NCBI RefSeq assembly: GCF_003315795.1
Contig: NZ_QMEY01000016.1
Span: 124,001-188,000 of the forward strand
DNA length: 64,000 nt
Source: Spongiactinospora rosea
GTDB taxonomy: Bacteria > Actinomycetota > Actinomycetes > Streptosporangiales > Streptosporangiaceae
Direction of reading: 5' to 3'
Each line of letters starts with the position of its first letter. Within the stretch, counting starts at the first letter, position 1. The translations under genes were made by a program, and so were the position numbers. Positions 59,583-64,000 of the stretch are shown one piece after another. Under the pieces are notes generated by a model. The model was not told the DNA's origin and made no database searches. It saw only the letters and a program-made list of their open reading frames with translations.

Positions 59583-60880
59583 CCGCCACCGCCTCCGTCG
59601 CGAGCGTGGGCGCGCGCCGGGTGCGCCGCTACCACCTGACGCTGCTCGGCATCGCCCTGCTGATCGTGCTGCTCTCCCTGGTCAGAGTCCTGACCGGCGA
59701 CAACGACCTGACCTCCTCCGGCACCTTCGCCGCCGCGCTCGGCTACGCCGTGCCGATCGGCCTTGCCGGGCTGGGCGGCCTGTGGGCCGAACGCGCCGGG
59801 GTCGTCAACATCGGCCTTGAGGGCATGATGGTGCTCGGCACCTGGTGCGCCGGCTACGCCGGATACCTCTACGGCCCGGTCGCCGCCCTGGCCGCGGGCC
59901 TGCTGGGCGGCGCGATCGGCGGCCTGATCCACGCCGTGGCCACGGTGACCTTCGGCGTGGACCACATCGTCAGCGGCGTGGCGATCAACGTACTGGGGCC
60001 GGGCGTCACCCGCTTCCTGTCCGAGGTCCTCTACCGCGACGACAGCGCGGCGGCCGAACTCGGCGGCGGCACCACGACCTCGCCCACCATGCGCGGGCAG
60101 ACTCCCGACTTCAGCCTGCCGCTGCTGTCGGACGGCCCCGACTGGCTGAAGAGCCTGGAGGACACGCACTGGTTCGTGCTGTCCGACATCGCGGGCGTGC
60201 TCGGCGGCCTCACCCGGGACGTCGGCGTACTGATCATCCTGGCCGTGGCGCTGGTGCCGATCTCCTATGTGGTGCTCTGGCACACGCCGTTCGGGCTGCG
60301 GCTGCGCGCCTGCGGCGAGAACCCGCACGCGGCCGACTCGCTCGGGGTGCGGGTGTACCGGACCAAGTACATCGCGGTGATCATCTCCGGGGCGCTGGCC
60401 GGGCTGGGCGGGACGTTCCTCGTCTTCGTCACCACCAAGTACGTCGAGGGCCAGACGAACGGGCGCGGCTTCATCGGCCTGGCCGCGATGATCTTCGGCA
60501 ACTGGCGGCCCGGGATGCTGGCCGGGGGAGCCTCGCTGTTCGGCTACGCCGACGGGCTGCAACTGCGCAGCTCGCAGTCGGTCACCGGGCTGTTCCTGTT
60601 CGGCGCGCTGCTGCTGCTCTGCTATGCGGGGCTGCGCATCCGGCGCGACCTCACCGGGGTGGTGCCGTCCGGCGGCCTGCGCTCGTATACGGTCGTGGCG
60701 GTGAGCGCGCTCGGCGCGGTGATCTTCTTCTGGCTCTGGCTGACCGTGGAGACGCTGCCCAACGAGTTCGTGTTCATCACGCCGCACGTACTGACACTGC
60801 TGGTGCTCTCGGTGGCCGCGCAGCGGCTGCGGATGCCCAAGGCGGACGGCCTGCGCTACCGCAGGGGAGAGGAACGCTGA
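59579..60880 (+). CDS. Nucleoside ABC transporter permease 2
   Basis: The 433-residue permease has GLWAERAGVVNIGLEGMMVL and VDHIVSGVAINVLGPGVTRF, plus the coupling-loop region LRACGENPHAADSLGVRVYR, as in NupQ-type proteins. It has several extra C-terminal helices (about 350-420). The ATG at 59579 overlaps the first permease stop. cdd begins 2 nt after its stop. Confidence 0.95.
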   Translation: MTATASVASVGARRVRRYHLTLLGIALLIVLLSLVRVLTGDNDLTSSGTFAAALGYAVPIGLAGLGGLWAERAGVVNIGLEGMMVLGTWCAGYAGYLYGPVAALAAGLLGGAIGGLIHAVATVTFGVDHIVSGVAINVLGPGVTRFLSEVLYRDDSAAAELGGGTTTSPTMRGQTPDFSLPLLSDGPDWLKSLEDTHWFVLSDIAGVLGGLTRDVGVLIILAVALVPISYVVLWHTPFGLRLRACGENPHAADSLGVRVYRTKYIAVIISGALAGLGGTFLVFVTTKYVEGQTNGRGFIGLAAMIFGNWRPGMLAGGASLFGYADGLQLRSSQSVTGLFLFGALLLLCYAGLRIRRDLTGVVPSGGLRSYTVVAVSALGAVIFFWLWLTVETLPNEFVFITPHVLTLLVLSVAAQRLRMPKADGLRYRRGEER

Positions 60881-60882
60881 CG

Positions 60883-61281
60883 TTGGCCGTGGTGGATTGG
60901 GAGGCCCTGCGGGAGGCGGCCGTCGAGGTGATGGGACAGGCGTACGCGCCGTACTCCAAGTTCCCCGTGGGCGCGGCCGCCCTGGTCACGGACGGCCGGA
61001 TCGTGACCGGCTGCAACGTCGAGAACGCCTCCTACGGCCTCACCCTGTGCGCCGAGTGCGGGCTGGTGTCCGCCCTGCACGCCACCGGCGGCGGCCGGCT
61101 GGTCGCGTTCACCTGCGTGGACGGCCACGGCGAGCCGCTGATGCCGTGCGGGCGCTGCCGCCAGTTGCTCTACGAGCACGGCGGCGGCGACCTGCTCGTG
61201 GACACCGACGCCGGGCCGAAGCCGATGGCCGAACTGCTGCCGTCCGCCTTCGGCCCCGACGACCTGAACCGGGGGGCCTGA
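60883..61281 (+). CDS. cdd: Cytidine deaminase
   Basis: The 132-residue enzyme deaminates cytidine and deoxycytidine. It has the zinc ligands C56, C89 and C92 (LCAECGLV, MPCGRCRQLL) and catalytic E58. The start is TTG at 60883, with GAGAGGA upstream; GTG at 60889 is also possible. Being in the nucleoside importer operon, it probably processes imported cytidine. Confidence 0.95.
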   Translation: MAVVDWEALREAAVEVMGQAYAPYSKFPVGAAALVTDGRIVTGCNVENASYGLTLCAECGLVSALHATGGGRLVAFTCVDGHGEPLMPCGRCRQLLYEHGGGDLLVDTDAGPKPMAELLPSAFGPDDLNRGA

Positions 61282-61282
61282 C

Positions 61283-62578
61283 ATGCCTGGCATGCCTGAC
61301 ATGGACGCCATCGAGGTCATCACCACCAAACGGGACGGCGGGGCGCTCTCCACCGCGCAGATCGACTGGGTCATCGACGCCTACACGCGGGGCGCGGTCG
61401 CCGAGGAACAGATGTCGGCGCTGGCCATGGCCATCCTGCTGAACGGCATGGGCCGCCGGGAGATCGCCGACTGGACCCGCGCGATGATCGAGTCCGGCGA
61501 GCGGATGGACTGGTCCGCGCTCGACCGGCCCACCACCGACAAGCACTCCACCGGCGGGGTCGGCGACAAGATCACCCTGCCGCTCGCGCCGCTGGTCGCG
61601 GCCTGCGGGGCGTACGTCCCGCAGCTCTCCGGCCGCGGGCTCGGCCACACCGGCGGCACGCTGGACAAACTGGAGTCGATCCCGGGGTGGCGGGCGTCGC
61701 TGTCGGGTCCGGAGATGCTGGCCGTACTGCGCCGGGCCGGGGCCGTGGTCTGCGCGGCGGGCAGCGGCCTGGCCCCCGCCGACCACCGCCTCTACGCGCT
61801 GCGCGACGTGACCGGCACCGTGGAGTCGATCCCGCTGATCGCGTCCTCCATCATGTCCAAGAAGATCGCCGAGGGCACCGGGGCGCTGGTCCTGGACGTG
61901 AAGGTGGGCTCGGGGGCGTTCATGAAGACCCGCGAGCGCGCCACCGAACTCGCCCGCACCATGGTCGAACTCGGCGCGGACGCGGGCGTCCGCACGGTCG
62001 CCCTGCTCACCGCCATGGACCGGCCGCTGGGGCTCACGGTGGGCAACGCCCTTGAGGTCGCCGAGGCCGTGGAGGTCCTGTCGGGCGGCGGGCCATCGGA
62101 CGTGGTGGAACTGACCGTGCGCCTGGCTCGCGAAATGCTGTCCGCGTCGGGTACGGCCGGGGCCAAGGACCCGGCCGACGCGCTCAAGGACGGCTCCGCC
62201 ATGGACGCCTGGCGCCGCATGATCACCGCCCAGGGCGGCGACCCCGACGCCCCGCTCCCCACCGCCCCCGAGACCCACACCATCACCGCCCCGGCCACGG
62301 GCGTGCTCTCCCGCCTCGACGCGTACGCGGTCGGCCTGGCCGCCTGGCGCCTCGGCGCGGGCCGCGAACGCCGCGAGGACCCGGTGTCACACGGCGCTGG
62401 GATCGTCCTGCACGCCAAACCAGGCGACACCGTCCACGCCGGCGGACCACTGATGACCCTCCATGCCGACGACCCCTCCCGCTTCCCCCGCGCCACCGAG
62501 GCCCTACACGACGCCTGCCAAATCGGCCCCACCCCCGCCCCGGACCTCCTCCCCTTGATCATCGACCGCGTGGGATGA
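61283..62578 (+). CDS. deoA: Thymidine phosphorylase (or pyrimidine-nucleoside phosphorylase)
   Basis: The 431-residue enzyme cleaves pyrimidine nucleosides with phosphate. Motifs include KHSTGGVGDKITLPLAPLVA, SGRGLGHTGGTLDKLESIPG and LVLDVKVGSGAFMK. The C-terminal domain has ITAPATGVLSRLDAYAVGLA. Uridine acceptance (Pdp-like) cannot be excluded. It is the last gene of the nucleoside operon. The ATG at 61283 follows the cdd stop by 1 nt; later in-frame ATGs at 61292 and 61301 are possible. Confidence 0.95.
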   Translation: MPGMPDMDAIEVITTKRDGGALSTAQIDWVIDAYTRGAVAEEQMSALAMAILLNGMGRREIADWTRAMIESGERMDWSALDRPTTDKHSTGGVGDKITLPLAPLVAACGAYVPQLSGRGLGHTGGTLDKLESIPGWRASLSGPEMLAVLRRAGAVVCAAGSGLAPADHRLYALRDVTGTVESIPLIASSIMSKKIAEGTGALVLDVKVGSGAFMKTRERATELARTMVELGADAGVRTVALLTAMDRPLGLTVGNALEVAEAVEVLSGGGPSDVVELTVRLAREMLSASGTAGAKDPADALKDGSAMDAWRRMITAQGGDPDAPLPTAPETHTITAPATGVLSRLDAYAVGLAAWRLGAGRERREDPVSHGAGIVLHAKPGDTVHAGGPLMTLHADDPSRFPRATEALHDACQIGPTPAPDLLPLIIDRVG

Positions 62579-62626
62579 AAGCGGGGGACGAGCGGGGCCT
62601 TTCACTGTGCCTCAAAGTCCGGAGTC

Positions 62627-63361
62627 TCAGTCGTTGGCGAGGGTGCGGGCGAGGAGGGGGAGCAGGCGGTCCCAGTGGTGCTGTAGGGCGGTCGGGCTGT
62701 AGGCGTCGGTGTCGGACATGGTGAAGCCGTGGACCGTGCCGGGGTAGATCTCGGAGGTGTAGTCGACGCCTGCGGCGTCCAAGAGCTGGTTGAGGTCGTG
62801 GAGGGCGTCGGGGGTGAGGTCGGATTCGGCGTGGCCGAGGTGGGCCTGGGCGGTGAGTTTGGCGAGGTTGCCGGGGCCGACGGCGCCGACGGGGGCGTGG
62901 AAGGCGGCGATGGCCGCCACCTGGGCGGGGTGGGCCACGGCGGTGTGCATCGCCAGGAGGCCGCCGAAGCAGTAGCCGGTCACCGCGATCGGGCCGTTGC
63001 CGACCTCGGGCTGGGCGGTGAGGAAGCCGAGGTAGGCGTCGGCGTCGCCCAGGATGTGTTCGGTGGTGTGGGCCTTGATCAAGGGCATCAGGCGGGCGAT
63101 GATCTCGGGCCGGACGTCCTCTCCGATGTGCTCGGGGACTTCGGTCACCGGTGTCGGACCGTGCCGGTAGAAGTAGTTGGGTACGAGTACGTAGTATCCG
63201 TGCCCGGCCAGTTCGAGGGCCATCTCGCGCAGCACGGGACGGATGCCGAAGGCGTCCGCGTACATCAGCACCCCTGGGTGCCGGCCGCCCCCCTCGGGGA
63301 AGGCGGCGAAAGCGTCGGCCTGACCGTCGGCGGTGGGGATCTGCAGGGTCTTGATGGGCAT
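62627..63361 (-). CDS. Dienelactone hydrolase-family protein
   Basis: The 244-residue alpha/beta hydrolase has the cysteine nucleophile C131 in TGYCFGGLLAMH, and a His in GTVHGFTMSDTDAY, the Cys-Asp-His arrangement of dienelactone hydrolases. The true substrate is unknown. The ATG at 63361 follows AGGAGAGGTC. It is divergent from a MerR-family gene, which may regulate it. Confidence 0.92.
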   Translation of the reverse strand: MPIKTLQIPTADGQADAFAAFPEGGGRHPGVLMYADAFGIRPVLREMALELAGHGYYVLVPNYFYRHGPTPVTEVPEHIGEDVRPEIIARLMPLIKAHTTEHILGDADAYLGFLTAQPEVGNGPIAVTGYCFGGLLAMHTAVAHPAQVAAIAAFHAPVGAVGPGNLAKLTAQAHLGHAESDLTPDALHDLNQLLDAAGVDYTSEIYPGTVHGFTMSDTDAYSPTALQHHWDRLLPLLARTLAND

Positions 63362-63626
63362 GACCTCTCCTGTCGTCGTCGATGTGTCGAGCTTCTGATC
63401 AACACGACGGAGGCGGAGCCCGCGCGGCGGCGCAGGATCCTCGGTCGAACAGCGGGCCCGCACCGGCCCGTACGGCGCTCAGGAGAGCACCGGGTCGCCT
63501 ATCCGTGTGTGGCGCGATGCCGTCCCGGTAGTCATCGCCGCACAGCATAGCCCACGGGATCATGCGCACCGGGCCGTTCACCACTGAGTACGCTGGAACC
63601 CCGACATTCACGTAATGGAGGCCGTG

Positions 63627-64000
63627 GTGCGTATCGGTGAGTTGGCGGCGCGGGCGGGCGTCAGCGTGCGGGCGCTGCGTTACTACGAGGAGCAGGGGTT
63701 GCTCACGGCGGATCGGAGCGAGTCCGGGCAGCGGCACTACCCCGAGTCGGCGGTCGAGCGGGTGCTCCTGATCCAGACCTTCTACGCCGCCGGACTGTCC
63801 AGCCGGACCATCGCCGAATTCCTGCCCTGCGTCGATGAGAAGATCAGTACGCCGCACACGCGTGCCCGGCTCGCCGCCGAGCGTGATCGCATCGATGAGC
63901 AGATCGCCGCGCTGGCCCGTACCCGGGACCGCCTGGACATGCTCATTGAGGCGTCCGCCGACCCGCACAACGGCTGCATATACGTCCCGGACCCGGAGTT
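63627..64000 (+). CDS. MerR-family transcriptional regulator, partial at window end
   Basis: The visible 124 residues begin VRIGELAARAGVSVRALRYY, the MerR winged helix-turn-helix, with EEQGLLTADRSESGQRHY. A long dimerisation helix follows (about 80-110). The reading frame runs off the window with no stop. GTG at 63627 follows GGAGG at 63617-63621; an in-frame ATG at 63615 is possible. One cysteine (DPHNGC) lies in the C-terminal part, perhaps an effector site. The effector is unknown. Confidence 0.9.
   Translation, partial: MRIGELAARAGVSVRALRYYEEQGLLTADRSESGQRHYPESAVERVLLIQTFYAAGLSSRTIAEFLPCVDEKISTPHTRARLAAERDRIDEQIAALARTRDRLDMLIEASADPHNGCIYVPDPE

Overview
The window is high-GC DNA with very high third-position GC, frequent GTG and TTG starts, 4-nt GTGA/ATGA start-stop overlaps, a WhiB-type regulator, a LuxR-rich regulator set, and actinobacterial markers (PerM/DUF6350, DUF3017, Rv3235-like and SCO4848-like proteins). 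This fits the chromosome of a filamentous actinobacterium, most likely Streptosporangiales or a related order. The order-level call is inference. No rRNA, tRNA, insertion sequence, integrase or prophage was recognised. The gene set is mostly core housekeeping.

Layout. 0.1-8 kb: ribosome hibernation factor hpf behind a hairpin-rich leader, a 27-codon ORF translationally coupled to a NarL-type response regulator, a YcaQ-type crosslink glycosylase, and secA. 8-14.5 kb (minus strand): an Rv3235-like protein, a lone PTS EIIC, and a molybdenum hydroxylase operon in the order coxS-coxL-coxM-coxG, whose large subunit carries the form II signature. 14.5-21.4 kb: a PspC/LiaF-like membrane protein divergent from a PspC-containing histidine kinase/response regulator pair, a zinc metallopeptidase lipoprotein, a Wbl protein, a CPBP protease, a lone VapB-like antitoxin and a PIG-L deacetylase. 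21.5-26.6 kb: pcrA, two related secreted proteins in tandem, and a stand-alone B12-binding subunit.

26.8-43.1 kb is a central-metabolism block: sucC-sucD, perM, purN-purH, Uma2, folD, citrate synthase, DUF3017, icd and mdh. Interspersed are a small degenerate type I-E-like CRISPR array without cas genes, an FHA-HTH regulator divergent from citrate synthase, and, between icd and mdh, a Ser/Thr kinase whose ectodomain is a glutamate-type solute-binding domain. 43.4-55.4 kb: a DUF11-like secreted protein, galE, a CBS/CorC membrane protein, trpS, a BrkB protein, a D,D-carboxypeptidase, an SCO4848-like membrane protein, a PGM1-like ATP-grasp ligase, an M20 amidohydrolase and an S15 peptidase. 55.7-62.6 kb: a nucleoside import and salvage operon (BMP lipoprotein, ABC ATPase, two permeases, cdd, deoA). 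The window ends with a dienelactone hydrolase divergent from a MerR regulator cut by the window edge.

The most interesting reading is a possible phospho-signalling circuit around the TCA genes: a kinase with a glutamate-binding-like ectodomain and an intact FHA-HTH regulator flank the citrate synthase/icd/mdh genes. Next are the ATP-grasp peptide ligase with a small unassigned ORF upstream, the structured hpf leader, and the orphan decaying CRISPR array.
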